A DNA stretch of 38,676 nt from Candidatus Sumerlaeia bacterium (GCA_020831705.1 JAFIGB010000418.1:1-38676); one strand, 5' to 3'. Numbered from the stretch's first letter, positions 26,161-35,523 are shown. Program-made: numbers and translations. The notes: generated by a model from the sequence alone, not told the origin.

Positions 26161-26520
26161 TCAGGCGACGGCGGCGACACCATTGCGGCGGTACAGCGTC
26201 CGGCCCTCGTCAAGGGCCACCGCGACCATGTGATTGGGCAGCTTGCTGTATCGCGTCATTTCGGCCAGGGAAAAGACACGGAAATCAACGGGGATGGGGA
26301 ACGGCGAGCGGGCCTGGCGGACCCTCTTGACGTAATCCCAGCGGCTGTTTCCATGGGAGGAAAAATCGGTATCAAAAACAAGGAGAAGATCCACATCGCC
26401 CCCCTGGTCGTCCTCACCGCGGCCCCGAGACCCAAAGAGGATGATTTCCTCCAAGTCTTCCAGATCGCGGCTCAATTTTTCGACGAGGTCATTGATCAGG
26501 CGGTCAGATACGGGAAGCAT
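26161..26520 (-). CDS. MNT-type minimal nucleotidyltransferase
   Basis: The protein is 119 aa from MLPVSDRLINDL, whose ATG has GAGG six bases upstream; the longer track start lacks such a site. The motif GSRGRG followed by GGDVDLLLV is the hallmark of the DNA-polymerase-beta-like minimal nucleotidyltransferases (MNT). VDFRVFSL supplies the third acidic position. In HEPN-MNT toxin-antitoxin pairs this protein is the antitoxin and modifies the HEPN toxin. No HEPN gene lies on either side, so it is either orphan or works with a distant partner. Confidence 0.8.
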   Translation of the reverse strand: MLPVSDRLINDLVEKLSRDLEDLEEIILFGSRGRGEDDQGGDVDLLLVFDTDFSSHGNSRWDYVKRVRQARSPFPIPVDFRVFSLAEMTRYSKLPNHMVAVALDEGRTLYRRNGVAAVA

Positions 26521-27041
26521 GTGTGCCTCGAATGCGGGAGCTTGGTTCAACGGGATGGTTGGCCACCGGGGCGGTTCCCAACGGTCCAAATAGAGGAGCA
26601 GGGTTGATGCCACTCCGGCAAGTGAAAAAAACGGGGAAAATTACCCCGAATTTGTCACTGATCATGTCACTCATTAAAAAAACCTTGAACTCAGGTGGTT
26701 TCGTGGCCGGCTTCCCGGATATCCGAGCCTTCATGAGCCCTCGCGATGGAAGGCCATGTGACGGGGTTTGAAAAGGAACTTTACGTTCCAAGAAAGTCAT
26801 CCCCACCGGGGCGGTGTGGGAAAAGGGGTTGGCGGCTCCGACGCGGCAAGGGGAATCGCTGCTGCAATCCTCCAAAATAACAAAAACTGTACTCTTCAAC
26901 TCCTGCACGATGACACTCTTTGGGTTTCAGGGCCAGGTTGTCCTCAACAGACGGTGCCCCATGTCTATACCGAAGCCCACCAGGCCCGGCCCGAATATTG
27001 CCCCAAACAACATTCCAATCCCTCGGCGAGGTATCTCAGCC
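26521..27041. other. Non-coding gap in accessory region
   Basis: I see no gene in this 521-base gap between the divergent nucleotidyltransferase and DUF2237 genes. The ORFs called in it have unconvincing composition. It contains small hairpins such as CGGGG-AAAATTA-CCCCG near 26632 and GGAAC-TTTAC-GTTCC near 26780, and one GTCTATAC at 26963. It may be the remains of a lost gene. Confidence 0.5.
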
Positions 27042-27422
27042 ATGGCCTCCAGCGCTCTCAACGTACTCGGAACTCCCCTTCAAACCTGCTCCATGGAGCC
27101 ACTGACCGGTTTTTACCGGACTGGTTGCTGTGAAACAGGCCCCGAGGATGCCGGTGCTCACATGGTTTGTGTCGTCGCGACCGACGAATTCCTCGAGTTT
27201 TCCCGCTCCCGGGGCAACGACCTGAGCACCCCCCACCCAATCTTCCACTTCCCCGGTCTCAAGGCAGGGGACCGCTGGTGCCTCTGTGTGACACGGTGGA
27301 TGGAGGCCTATGAAGCAGGCTGCGCCCCCAACGTCGTCCTGGAAGCCACCCATGCGGCCACACTGGAGTGGGTCAGCATGGACCAATTAAAGAAATACGC
27401 CGTCCCCGCCGACGCCTCCTGA
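27042..27422 (+). CDS. DUF2237 family protein
   Basis: The protein is 126 aa from MASSALNVLG; the upstream part of the track ORF is not family-like. The sequence matches the DUF2237 pattern: NVLGTPLQTCSMEPLTGFYR, GCCETGPEDAGAH, TDEFLEFSRSRGNDLSTP, FPGLKAGDRWCLC and NVVLEATH. The conserved Cys residues (CS, CC, CLC) suggest metal or thiol chemistry, but no function is established. It stands alone between an orphan nucleotidyltransferase and a two-gene cassette. Confidence 0.88.
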   Translation: MASSALNVLGTPLQTCSMEPLTGFYRTGCCETGPEDAGAHMVCVVATDEFLEFSRSRGNDLSTPHPIFHFPGLKAGDRWCLCVTRWMEAYEAGCAPNVVLEATHAATLEWVSMDQLKKYAVPADAS

Positions 27423-27542
27423 GTGGGGAATAAATCCGACAACCTGATGGTGCGGGCTCGTTGGGTTTGACGACGGGGCCGTGGATAGAATTACCTAATC
27501 GCGATCATGGTATCTTCCGTTTCGTCAGGAGACCTGAACCAG

Positions 27543-27935
27543 ATGAAGGCACCAAAGCGTCGGAGACCCTTGAAGCGCGGTTTCATGCACCCTCCACCAC
27601 CTCGGCAGGAATTGGAGCAACTGGCGGAAAGGGTGTATTATCATGGAAGCCCCGAACATAAACGACACCCTTCATTCGCAGGCCCGCCAGCGCCAAAAGC
27701 AACTTCCTCCCTCTGCGACCCAAGATTTTCCAACCAGCAGGACATGCTTACGAAATGGCTGCGAAGAGCCGTCGAGCAGGGGCAAATCAGCAATAACTGG
27801 GATGGTGAATTCCCGAGGAACATCTGGGCGAAGGAGGATGGAGTCGTCTACGAGGCTCGGGTTGTCAACAGGTGCAATGGCGGGTATAAGGGATGGCCAC
27901 TGGAGGACTTTGAAGTCCCCGAGGAGCTTCTGTGA
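27543..27935 (+). CDS. Small partner protein of a two-gene cassette
   Basis: The protein is 130 aa, starting MKAPKRRRPLKRGF with AGGAG upstream; the start at 27507 lacks a ribosome site. The N-terminus is very basic and Pro-rich. The conserved-looking core is VYYHGSPEHKRHPSFAGPP, SLCDPRFSNQQDMLTKWLRRAV and FPRNIWAKEDGVVYEARVVN. Its stop overlaps the ATG of the next gene (TGATG), so the two are translationally coupled. I do not recognise a named family; the small-gene-first layout is like that of toxin-antitoxin or defence pairs. Confidence 0.7.
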   Translation: MKAPKRRRPLKRGFMHPPPPRQELEQLAERVYYHGSPEHKRHPSFAGPPAPKATSSLCDPRFSNQQDMLTKWLRRAVEQGQISNNWDGEFPRNIWAKEDGVVYEARVVNRCNGGYKGWPLEDFEVPEELL

Positions 27936-29215
27936 TGGCGTTGAAACTGGCTGTTGAATGGGAGGACCCCAAGAGGGCCAAGGGCGCCGAGTTGCGGGCA
28001 ACGTGGGCCTCCCTTCAAATAATCGCGGGCAACGATGAAAACTCCAATGTTGTCACAAAGCATTACGACGAATATCTCAACACCGTCCGCAATCAGGTTT
28101 ACTGCCCCGTTTACCCCCTCGCCGAGTGGATTACCCATCATTGGTTCAGGATGCTCCATGGAACAGAACGTTCCAACCTGGGGCACCCCGATTTACGCCT
28201 CGGTGCGGAAGGCTTCGCCCTCCCCTGCCTGAAATTCTGTCCCGAGGGTGAAGAAGTTCGATTGGTTTGGACCCCATACCAACACCGTTCCGCCCATGTG
28301 GAGTTCATATCCAAGGGGGACGTCACATTGCACCGTTCGGCTGTTGAGGCCGAATTGTATGGTTTCCTTAATCGTGTGATGGCCCGGTTGGAAGAACACC
28401 AAATTTCAGATACACCCTTCCAAACCGAATGGCAAAGCATTCTGAATCTGGATCAGGAGGAACGGGAGTTCTGCATTGCTGCGGCAAATCTTGGCCTCGA
28501 CCCCTTCGATTTGGAAGATGGCGTGGAGGACAAGATCCTTGAAGTGGCAGGACTGCTTCACAAGGACCTCACGGAAGAATTTTTTCCTGCGGCCAATGCG
28601 GAGTCCCTTCTGGAACAGGCTGATACGGTTGTCGCCGCCATCGCAAAACTGGAGGACCAACGAAAAGTAAGTCCCCAGTTCCAGAAACTAAGAAACCAGT
28701 TGGTCAACTTCGATTCGGAGATGAAGGCGTGGGAGAAGGGATACGAAGCCGCCCGATGCGTTCGCAACGCCCTGGGTCTCGAGGACAAACCTGTCACCCT
28801 TGAAATGCTCGAAGGCTTCGCCCTTCCGCTGGAGTTTGATGACCTTACCAGGACACAAAGCATCGAAGGCATTGTCTCCCGAAATGGATCAACGGCGGGG
28901 ACGGTGGTTCGCTCCGGGTTCCTGTCGCGACGGACCGAGAATGTGAAGTTCGCGCTGGGACGCATGCTCGGGGAAAGCCTTTGGCTTCCAACGTCAAGTG
29001 CCGCACTTGTCACCAGGGCCAGAACAACACGCCAAAAAACAAACCGAGCCTTTGCCGCCGAACTCCTCGCACCAGCAGCCGAGCTGAAGAAGCGCCTCCA
29101 CCACCATGAAATTTCACCCGATGAGGTCTCCGACCTTGCTGAAGAATTTGAAGTCTCCACCTATGTGATTGAGTATCAAATCCATAATCATCGGCTTGCT
29201 GTCATTCGAGGTTGA
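27935..29215 (+). CDS. ImmA/IrrE-like protein lacking the zinc motif, cassette partner
   Basis: The protein is 426 aa; a GTG one codon earlier is also possible. GAGGAG precedes the ATG. Residues about 1-200 are unfamiliar (VYCPVYPLAEWITHHWFRMLHG is notable), and about 200-300 is helical. Residues 339-420 follow the ImmA/IrrE metallopeptidase C-terminal pattern: the stretch that normally holds HExxH reads FALGRMLGES, and then RQKTNRAFAAELLAP and LAEEFEVSTYVIEYQIHNHRLAVI match well. With the zinc ligands gone, this should be a binding or regulatory module rather than a protease. ImmA/IrrE proteins commonly control toxins, phage genes or stress responses. It is coupled to the small gene upstream. 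Confidence 0.72.
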   Translation: MALKLAVEWEDPKRAKGAELRATWASLQIIAGNDENSNVVTKHYDEYLNTVRNQVYCPVYPLAEWITHHWFRMLHGTERSNLGHPDLRLGAEGFALPCLKFCPEGEEVRLVWTPYQHRSAHVEFISKGDVTLHRSAVEAELYGFLNRVMARLEEHQISDTPFQTEWQSILNLDQEEREFCIAAANLGLDPFDLEDGVEDKILEVAGLLHKDLTEEFFPAANAESLLEQADTVVAAIAKLEDQRKVSPQFQKLRNQLVNFDSEMKAWEKGYEAARCVRNALGLEDKPVTLEMLEGFALPLEFDDLTRTQSIEGIVSRNGSTAGTVVRSGFLSRRTENVKFALGRMLGESLWLPTSSAALVTRARTTRQKTNRAFAAELLAPAAELKKRLHHHEISPDEVSDLAEEFEVSTYVIEYQIHNHRLAVIRG

Positions 29216-29241
29216 TTCACAACGCCACAGGTAAATAAGAT
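29212..29241 (+). promoter_or_regulatory. Candidate promoter for bioB
   Basis: TTGATT (29212-29217) and TAAGAT (29236-29241) each match four of six sigma-70 consensus bases with an 18-base spacer. The -35 overlaps the stop codon of the upstream gene. A leader of about 165 bases with a CCCCC/GGGGG hairpin would precede bioB. Confidence 0.3.
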
Positions 29242-29413
29242 GGCGGTAGGTAAAGGACCTTGAGAGCGTGAAAAACTCAGGGATGGCCTTATTGCCCTAC
29301 TGGATGACGTGACCACCCCAACCTACCACCGCCCCCCGATTTCCGTTGTGTTCCCCCCCGCCCATGGGGGCAAAGTTGACCCAGCAGGAATTTGTGGATA
29401 ACGAGGATCTAAC

Positions 29414-30415
29414 ATGGCTGAAAACCTGACAAGGGACACCATTCGCGAAATATACGAGCTTCCCATTCCGGAACTCCTTTACCGAGCCGCCACCGTCCAT
29501 CGCGCCCATCACGACCCCACCAAGGTGCAGTTCTGCCAACTCGAGAACATCAAATCGGGGAAGTGCCAGGAAGATTGCAAGTATTGCCCGCAAAGTGCCC
29601 ACTACGACGTGGAAATCCCCGAATACGGGCTTGAAAGCGTCCAGCAGGTCATCGAGGCAGCCCGTGAGGCCCGCGATGGGGGCGCCACGCGCTTCTGCAT
29701 GGGTGCCGCATGGCGGGGTCCCCGCAACGAACAGGAATTCGAGCGCGTCCTCGACATGGTCCGTGCCATTCGTTCCATGGGGATGGAAGCCTGCGTGACC
29801 CTCGGACTCCTCAACGAAGACCAGGCCGCCCGCCTTGCCGAGGCCGGGTTGACCTCCTACAACCACAACCTGGACACCTCGCCGGAATATTACGAAAAGA
29901 TCATCACCACACGGACCTTCGAGGATCGCCTCAAGACGATCCGCAACGTCCGCAAGGTTGGCGTCAGTGTATGCTCCGGCGGAATCGTCGGCATGGGTGA
30001 ATCCCGCGAGGATCGCATCGGGATGCTTCATTCCCTGGCAACACTGGACCCACCGCCGGAAAGCGTCCCCATCAACCTGCTCGTCCCCGTGGAGGGAACG
30101 CCGCTGGAAAAGGCGCCCCCCCTTGGCAATATCGAACTGGTCCGCTGCATTGCCACCGCCCGCATCCTCATGCCCACCAGCCGTGTTCGCCTCAGCGCAG
30201 GCCGCCAGGGCATGACCACCGAAATGCAGGCCCTTTGTTTCTTCGCCGGTGCCAACTCCATCTTTACCGGTGAAAAGCTGCTGACCACCCCGAACCCCGG
30301 AGAAGGGGACCAGGCACTCATGGAAATCCTTGGAATGACCAGCGAATCCGCCGAGGAAACCAACCAGGAATTCGCCCAAGCCACCGCCGCCAACGGCATC
30401 AACGGCCAGAATTAA
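29414..30415 (+). CDS. bioB: Biotin synthase
   Basis: The protein is 333 aa, normal for BioB, with GAGGA before the ATG. It is a radical-SAM enzyme that inserts sulfur into dethiobiotin. The CxxxCxxC motif that holds the [4Fe-4S] cluster is CQEDCKYC (C51, C55, C58). YNHNLDTSPEYY is the family signature, and FCMGAAWR and VCSGGIVGMGE are present. The SAGRQGM and FFAGANSIFTGEKLLTTPNP stretches contact the auxiliary cluster region. It is not clustered with other bio genes here and ends facing the efflux operon. Confidence 0.96.
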   Translation: MAENLTRDTIREIYELPIPELLYRAATVHRAHHDPTKVQFCQLENIKSGKCQEDCKYCPQSAHYDVEIPEYGLESVQQVIEAAREARDGGATRFCMGAAWRGPRNEQEFERVLDMVRAIRSMGMEACVTLGLLNEDQAARLAEAGLTSYNHNLDTSPEYYEKIITTRTFEDRLKTIRNVRKVGVSVCSGGIVGMGESREDRIGMLHSLATLDPPPESVPINLLVPVEGTPLEKAPPLGNIELVRCIATARILMPTSRVRLSAGRQGMTTEMQALCFFAGANSIFTGEKLLTTPNPGEGDQALMEILGMTSESAEETNQEFAQATAANGINGQN

Positions 30416-30481
30416 CCAGACGCCAACGGTGCCGGGTTAAGCAGGCACCCATGGACCATGGTAAATCAAGCACCCAAACAT

Positions 30482-30519
30482 TTAATGCCTGGAATGTATA
30501 TACACACTCCAGGCATTAA
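30482..30519. terminator. Strong hairpin between bioB and the efflux operon
   Basis: TTAATGCCTGGA (30482-30493) and TCCAGGCATTAA (30508-30519) are perfect 12-bp reverse complements with a 14-base loop containing GTATATAC. The hairpin separates convergent genes and can act in both directions; flanking A/T runs are short. Confidence 0.6.
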
Positions 30520-30580
30520 TCTTTGAATCCATCCCCTGCCACGTATAGACACTTCAAACTTCACAAAATTCCTTCACCCC

Positions 30581-31294
30581 TCATCCTTCGGCCTTCATCC
30601 CTACCCTCAGTGGTTCCCTCAAAACCTCGATTTCATTCACGACACCGTCCTTGATATGAATAATGCGATTGGCGTTCTCGGCGACTTCGCGTTCGTGGGT
30701 CACGAGGAGAATCGTGCGTCCCCGCTCATTGAGTTCCTGAAAGAGGGCGAGGATTTCCACGCCGGTCTTCGAGTCGAGATTTCCGGTTGGTTCGTCGGCC
30801 AGGAGAATGGCAGGGTCATTGACGAGGGCGCGGGCAATGGCGACACGCTGGCGCTGGCCACCGCTGAGCTCGTTGGGAAGGTGGCGGACACGGTCGCTCA
30901 GGCCGACGAGTTCGAGAACCTTGTTTGCGCGGCTGGAGCGTTCGGAGGGTTTGGAGTTGGCGTATATCATGGGCAGTTCAGTGTTTTGCTGAACCGTCAT
31001 GGCGGGGAGCAGATTAAAGCTTTGAAAGACAAAGCCGATCTCGCGGTTGCGCGTGCGGGAAAGCTCCTCATCGTCGAGGGTCTCCACCAGCGAACCATTC
31101 AGGTTGTAGGAACCCTTGGTGGGGCGATCGAGGCAGCCGAGGATGTGCATGAGGGTGGACTTGCCACTCCCCGACGGGCCCATGATGGCCACGTATTCAC
31201 CCTTTTCAATTTCCAGGTTCACACCGCGAAGGGCATGGACCTGGAAGGCGCCCATTTCGTAGGTCTTGTGTAGATTTTCAATGCTGATAATCAA
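30581..31294 (-). CDS. ABC transporter ATPase of the LolD/MacB type
   Basis: The protein is 237 aa. It has all motifs: Walker [11 protein letters not shown]-loop [10 protein letters not shown], signature LSGGQRQR, Walker B ILLADEP, D-loop NLDSK and H-loop VTHE. The insert after the Q-loop (NTELPMIYA) and overall pattern match LolD/MacB ATPases, which drive FtsX-like permeases in lipoprotein or efflux systems. It overlaps the stop of the membrane fusion protein by four bases and is the last gene of a tolC-MFP-ATPase operon. The expected permease gene is absent from this window. Confidence 0.92.
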   Translation of the reverse strand: MIISIENLHKTYEMGAFQVHALRGVNLEIEKGEYVAIMGPSGSGKSTLMHILGCLDRPTKGSYNLNGSLVETLDDEELSRTRNREIGFVFQSFNLLPAMTVQQNTELPMIYANSKPSERSSRANKVLELVGLSDRVRHLPNELSGGQRQRVAIARALVNDPAILLADEPTGNLDSKTGVEILALFQELNERGRTILLVTHEREVAENANRIIHIKDGVVNEIEVLREPLRVGMKAEG

Positions 31295-32757
31295 CGGGGA
31301 GTGCTCCCACGGCCGGATGTTTGACCGGGTGTCTGGGCGACCTCGGGGGTATCCAGATCATCATCGCCGATGAATTGTTCCGGGCTGACGCCCCGGCCAA
31401 CGCGGCGGAGGGCAAGGACAGCCAACTCGCGGGCCTCGTCGCTGCTGACGGTGGGATTGCGCGTGTATAGACGCTCACCAGGCTCCAGCGGGGCGGTCAC
31501 ATAGGCGAAGAGTGCGTTGGTATCCTTCACATCAACGGGAATGAAATCATACCCCATGTCGCCGCGGCGATAGACACCGACTTCACCGGCAATGTTCAGC
31601 GTGAGGCTTTGGAGCGGCACCATCAGGGCGTCATCCAACTCCAGGATCCTGATTTCCGCGGCCGCGGTCATGCCCTGGAAGAATCGGGAGTCACTATTTT
31701 CGAGCTTGATTTCCACCTCGAACTCCCGCGGGCCGGTGCTGGAGGTGTTGCCCCGCCGTGAAGTGGCCGCATCAAGGGCAACGACAGACTTGCGGGTCAC
31801 CTTCCCCTTGTACTGCTCGCCGGGGAGGGCATCCAACGTGATGATCGCCGGTTGGCCCACATCCACGTTGGCAATATCAAGTTCGTTGACGGGAATGACA
31901 GCCAGCATTTCGGAGCGGTCGGGAATCTCCATCAGCGTCAGCCGGGGAAAGACGTTGTCGCCCTCGGCAACCTTGGCCATCTGGCCGGACTTCCAGATGC
32001 GCATGTAGGAGACTTCACCGTTTTCCGGGGAGCGAATTGTCGAGCGGTCGATGCGATCCTGAAAGTCATCAATGCGGCGCTGGATTCGCTCGATTTCAAG
32101 CTCGGCGCGCTCAATGCCGCTTTGCTTCACCCGCAGGTTGGAGGCGAGATTCTCCTCCGTCTTGCGCAGGTTGATGTTCGCATTGCGAAGTTCCACCGTT
32201 GCCTGAAGGAGGGAAAGCCGTGCTTCCTCAAGACGGGTCTGCGGGGAAATGCGCCGCTCGACCAGAATGCGTTCCGACTCGAAGCGCTGCTCCGCATCCT
32301 GAAGACGCTGCTCGGCAAGTTCCACGCGGGCCAGCTCGCTTTGCAGGTTATATTCGTTCTGCAATTCCTGGAGCTGATAATCTTCCTTGGCGGCATCGAG
32401 ATCCTTCTCGGCGAGGAGCATCCGTGCTTCCTCGTCCCGGAGACGATCGACAAGATCATCGGTATCGAGCCAGATAATCGGGTCATCTGCCTGGACCCGG
32501 GTTCCCTCGGGAATCAGGCGCGTGATCTTCCCGTTGAAGGGCGACGTGATCATCGCGCTCCGCGAGGCCTTCAGCTCGCCAATGCTGCTGATGGTCTTGC
32601 GGAAGTCACCTTGGCGGACTTCCACGAGGGGGATGCTGTCACTGGCCAGGGTCGACCCGGTCCGGAGGGCACCCCAGGCGTAGTAACCACCAACCCCGGC
32701 GCCACCGATCAGCGCCAGCAGGAATACGGTTTGTAGAATGCGGCGTCCAGTTTTCAT
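31291..32757 (-). CDS. Membrane fusion protein (HlyD/MacA family)
   Basis: The protein is 488 aa. It is anchored by one N-terminal helix ([23 protein letters not shown]). The biotinyl-lipoyl halves ([10 protein letters not shown] and [11 protein letters not shown]) flank a long coiled-coil hairpin at about residues 110-250 ([35 protein letters not shown]). A beta-barrel domain follows ([22 protein letters not shown]). It would bridge the inner-membrane transporter to the TolC-like channel. The start overlaps the tolC stop as TGATG, and the end overlaps the ATPase. One GTCTATAC on the coding strand at 31465 spells RLYT. Confidence 0.9.
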   Translation of the reverse strand: MKTGRRILQTVFLLALIGGAGVGGYYAWGALRTGSTLASDSIPLVEVRQGDFRKTISSIGELKASRSAMITSPFNGKITRLIPEGTRVQADDPIIWLDTDDLVDRLRDEEARMLLAEKDLDAAKEDYQLQELQNEYNLQSELARVELAEQRLQDAEQRFESERILVERRISPQTRLEEARLSLLQATVELRNANINLRKTEENLASNLRVKQSGIERAELEIERIQRRIDDFQDRIDRSTIRSPENGEVSYMRIWKSGQMAKVAEGDNVFPRLTLMEIPDRSEMLAVIPVNELDIANVDVGQPAIITLDALPGEQYKGKVTRKSVVALDAATSRRGNTSSTGPREFEVEIKLENSDSRFFQGMTAAAEIRILELDDALMVPLQSLTLNIAGEVGVYRRGDMGYDFIPVDVKDTNALFAYVTAPLEPGERLYTRNPTVSSDEARELAVLALRRVGRGVSPEQFIGDDDLDTPEVAQTPGQTSGRGSTPR

Positions 32758-34442
32758 CAGATCAATGGTCTCCCCAGGGCTACGTAGAGTCGTGAAAGGG
32801 CAATTTGGTAATTCAGCAGGGTGTTCGAGTAACGGGTTTCCGCCTCGAAAAGTTCATCCTGCGCAAGGCGGACTTCCGTGATGCTGGCGAAGCCGACCTC
32901 GAACCTGCCATTGATCAGTTCGAGCGACTTTCTTGCCCGTTGGACGTTGCGGCTCAAAACCATCAGCTGCGCCTCCGTTGTGAGCACCTGACGGCGGTTG
33001 TTCAGGACATCCTGGGTGAGGTTCCGTTCGTCAGAAAGGCGGTCCGTACGGCGCTGCTCAAGCGTCAAGCGGGAACGCTTGGCGGTCTCGCGGCGCTGGA
33101 TGTTGACCAGGGGCACCCGGAGTGCCAATCCGGCATCCCATCCCGAGTCGCGCCATCCCCACGAGGAGTCAAAATGGCTCCCCTGATCTTGTCGCCCATA
33201 CCCGGCATCGAAGTCCAACTGGGGAAGGAGGGCGTTGCGATCCACCTGGGAGTCGATTTCGGCGAGGGCAATGGCGAGGTCGGACTGCATCAGCTCCAGC
33301 CGCTGGTTCAACGCCTCGGCGACAACATCGTCCTGCGTGGGAAGATCCACCCTGCCCTGGCGGCTCAATTCCTCGGTAATGTCGATGAGGGAGATGGGCG
33401 TCGACAGAGGAAGACCGAGGAGGATGAGCAGGTTCTCCCGCTGATCATCGAGGGCACGGCGACGGCCAATGGCGCGTTCGAGTTCGGAAAGATACGAGGT
33501 TTCCGCACGAAGGATTTCCGATTCATCGACACGGCCAATCTCGAAGCGGATCCGTGTTTCCTCCACGAAACGGAGGCGCTCGCGGATCGCTTCCGCCGAG
33601 ACCTGAAGTTCCCGGGCGCGCTGAAGGATCGAAAAATAGGAGGTGATGACGCTTTGAATGACATCGCGTTCGACCAGCTTGTCGGCCAGGATGCGGTTCA
33701 TTTCATTGATGCGGGCGGAGCGCAGGGCGGCGGTCCCGACGTCCATTCCGCCTCCACGAAGGAGGGGCTGGATGTACCGAATATCGGCACCGGTTTCATA
33801 TTGGCGTGTATTTTCCGTACCAAATCGTCCACGCGCGGTCGAATCGGTACGACTTACATCGGAGTCAATAACCACCCGTCCGGCGGTGGGAAGGGTGACC
33901 CCCGCCTCGACTCCCGCACTGGATCGCAGGCCGGTGGTGCGCTGGGTGGCGCCGCCTTCCGCGAAGGATCTGTTGGTGCTCTGCTCGGAAACCCGGGTGC
34001 CCCCGACAAGATCCACGAAGGGAATAAAGGGGGCCTCGGCGGAGCGCACGCTGGAGCGGGCGATTTCCAGGCTTCGCCGCGAGGATTCGAGACGGAAGTT
34101 ATACTCCAGCGCAATATCCACCAGATCGGCCAGGGTGAGGAGGGAATAAAGCTCGGTTTCAGGGACTTCTGCGAAGACAACGCCGGTGGTGACGGCATCG
34201 GTGACCTCCACGGGGATGGAGGCGAGGAAGAGCGTCCCCAGGTCGGTTTCCTCTCCTTCGGTGTATCGGAGGGTGTCATAATCGGGGATTTCTCCCGGTT
34301 CGATCATGATCAACCCATCGTCCGGTTCGCTGTATTGACCGATATCCATCGTCCCATCCATTGCCGCCAGGGGCTGAAAGAGGAGAAGTGCCAGGGCGGG
34401 TGGTGCCACCATGGCCACTGCGGCGCTGAAAGTTCTGATCAT
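32757..34442 (-). CDS. TolC-family outer-membrane efflux protein
   Basis: The protein is 561 aa from MIRTFSAAVAMVAPPAL, which has an AGGA ribosome site and starts a signal peptide ending near PLAAM; the 25-codon longer track ORF is not needed. An N-terminal extra region of about 110 residues precedes two OEP repeats. The first has LADLVDIALEYNFRLESSRRSLEIARSSVRSAEAPFIP-like sequence and the second LTQDVLNNRRQVLTTEAQL... and LELINGRFEVGFASITEVRLAQDELFEAETRYSNTLL. It forms the outer-membrane channel of the efflux complex and is the first gene of that operon, divergent from panC. Confidence 0.92.
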   Translation of the reverse strand: MIRTFSAAVAMVAPPALALLLFQPLAAMDGTMDIGQYSEPDDGLIMIEPGEIPDYDTLRYTEGEETDLGTLFLASIPVEVTDAVTTGVVFAEVPETELYSLLTLADLVDIALEYNFRLESSRRSLEIARSSVRSAEAPFIPFVDLVGGTRVSEQSTNRSFAEGGATQRTTGLRSSAGVEAGVTLPTAGRVVIDSDVSRTDSTARGRFGTENTRQYETGADIRYIQPLLRGGGMDVGTAALRSARINEMNRILADKLVERDVIQSVITSYFSILQRARELQVSAEAIRERLRFVEETRIRFEIGRVDESEILRAETSYLSELERAIGRRRALDDQRENLLILLGLPLSTPISLIDITEELSRQGRVDLPTQDDVVAEALNQRLELMQSDLAIALAEIDSQVDRNALLPQLDFDAGYGRQDQGSHFDSSWGWRDSGWDAGLALRVPLVNIQRRETAKRSRLTLEQRRTDRLSDERNLTQDVLNNRRQVLTTEAQLMVLSRNVQRARKSLELINGRFEVGFASITEVRLAQDELFEAETRYSNTLLNYQIALSRLYVALGRPLI

Positions 34443-34652
34443 CTGAGAATCCTGTCCCCGCTTGTTGAGTGCGATTTTTCCCGCCGGTTGAGGTGTGTCC
34501 ACTTCGGCGCGAACCAAACTGTCAGCAAGAAGCAGGGCACTGGCTCAACAGGAGTTTTGGGAAAGTCTCCTTGCCCTTCAGGCCCCGTGGTCTCTTCTCT
34601 TTCCTGTCGCCCGGGAAGGGCGTCACAATGTTTCATGGGGTTTACCGGTTTC

Positions 34653-35495
34653 ATGGAAGTCATCCAGACGATCAAACAGATGCGCGAGGCCGCCTCCAAG
34701 GTACGGGCCGCCGGGAAGTCGATCGCCTTTGTGCCCACCATGGGAGCCTTCCATGGCGGCCATATTCGCCTCATGCAGAAGGCCAAAACCCTCGGCGACA
34801 TCACCGTGGTGTCCTCCTTCGTCAATCCCAAGCAGTTCAACGAGAAGGAAGACCTCAACCGCTACCCCCGCGATCCCGAACGCGACCGCCTGAAGGCCGA
34901 AAAGGCCGGGGTTGACTATTACTTCGAACCCGCCGTGGAGGAAATTTACCCCCCCGGATTCCTCACCACCGTCAACGTGAGCTACCTGTCCAGCAAGCTC
35001 GAAGGCGCCTCCCGTCCCGGGCACTTTCGCGGCGTCACCACCGTCGTCCTCAAATTTCTCAACATCGTGTCGCCCAACACACTGGTCATGGGCTACAAGG
35101 ATGCTCAGCAATTCACCATTATTCACCAGATGATCGAGGACCTCGCCCTCGACGTTCACCTGGTCGGAGTCCCCACCGCCCGCGAACGTGACGGTCTTGC
35201 CATGTCGAGCCGCAACGTCCTCCTCTCCCCGGAAGATCGTGATAAGGCCCTCTCCCTCAACCGCGCCCTCAAGCGGGTTCACTTTCTTGTAAAAAAGCAG
35301 GGGATTCTTCACACCGGCGAACTGCTCCAGGCCGTGCGTTCGGCCATAAACTCCTCCGGTGCCGAGCTTGATTACGCCGAGATCGTCAACCGCACCACCC
35401 TCGAACCGGTCGACCACGTCATGCGCGGCGGCACGTACGTTCTCGTTGCGGCGCGTGTTGGAGGGGTTCGCCTCATCGACAGCACGCGAATTTGA
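34653..35495 (+). CDS. panC: Pantothenate synthetase
   Basis: The protein is 280 aa from MEVIQTIKQMREA, the usual PanC length; the huge upstream frame extension is antisense to tolC. The first signature is PTMGAFHGGH (HxGH), then KQFNEKEDLNRYPRD. KLEGASRPGHFRGVTTVVLKF, YKDAQQF and RERDGLAMSSRN (the KMSKS-like loop) follow. It joins pantoate and beta-alanine using ATP in vitamin B5/CoA synthesis. No panB or panD is adjacent. The ribosome site is weak; ATG at 34635 (MGFTGF) is a less likely start. Confidence 0.95.
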   Translation: MEVIQTIKQMREAASKVRAAGKSIAFVPTMGAFHGGHIRLMQKAKTLGDITVVSSFVNPKQFNEKEDLNRYPRDPERDRLKAEKAGVDYYFEPAVEEIYPPGFLTTVNVSYLSSKLEGASRPGHFRGVTTVVLKFLNIVSPNTLVMGYKDAQQFTIIHQMIEDLALDVHLVGVPTARERDGLAMSSRNVLLSPEDRDKALSLNRALKRVHFLVKKQGILHTGELLQAVRSAINSSGAELDYAEIVNRTTLEPVDHVMRGGTYVLVAARVGGVRLIDSTRI

Positions 35496-35503
35496 ACCTG
35501 TGG

Positions 35504-35523
35504 TGACACAGGGGTGTCATTTT
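35504..35523 (+). terminator. Short terminator-like hairpin after panC
   Basis: TGACAC and GTGTCA form a 6-bp stem with a 4-base AGGG loop, followed by TTTT, 9 bases after the panC stop. The stem is short, so termination strength is uncertain. Confidence 0.45.

Noticed and set aside
26814-27041. N-terminal extension of the DUF2237 ORF
   Set aside because: The family starts at about NVLGTPL; the upstream residues are low-quality translation of non-coding DNA.
29216-29413. BirA-type operator before bioB
   Set aside because: TTGTGGATAAC and GTTGACC look faintly like half-sites, but spacing and symmetry do not fit.
29297-30379. 360-codon minus-strand ORF
   Set aside because: Antisense to bioB, no motif of its own.
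31571-31577. GATAGAC as a further copy of the 8-mer
   Set aside because: It differs at two positions from GTATAGAC, so it was not counted.
32805-34652. About 615 open codons on the plus strand upstream of panC in the same frame
   Set aside because: It lies antisense to the clear tolC gene, and PanC family proteins start at 34653.
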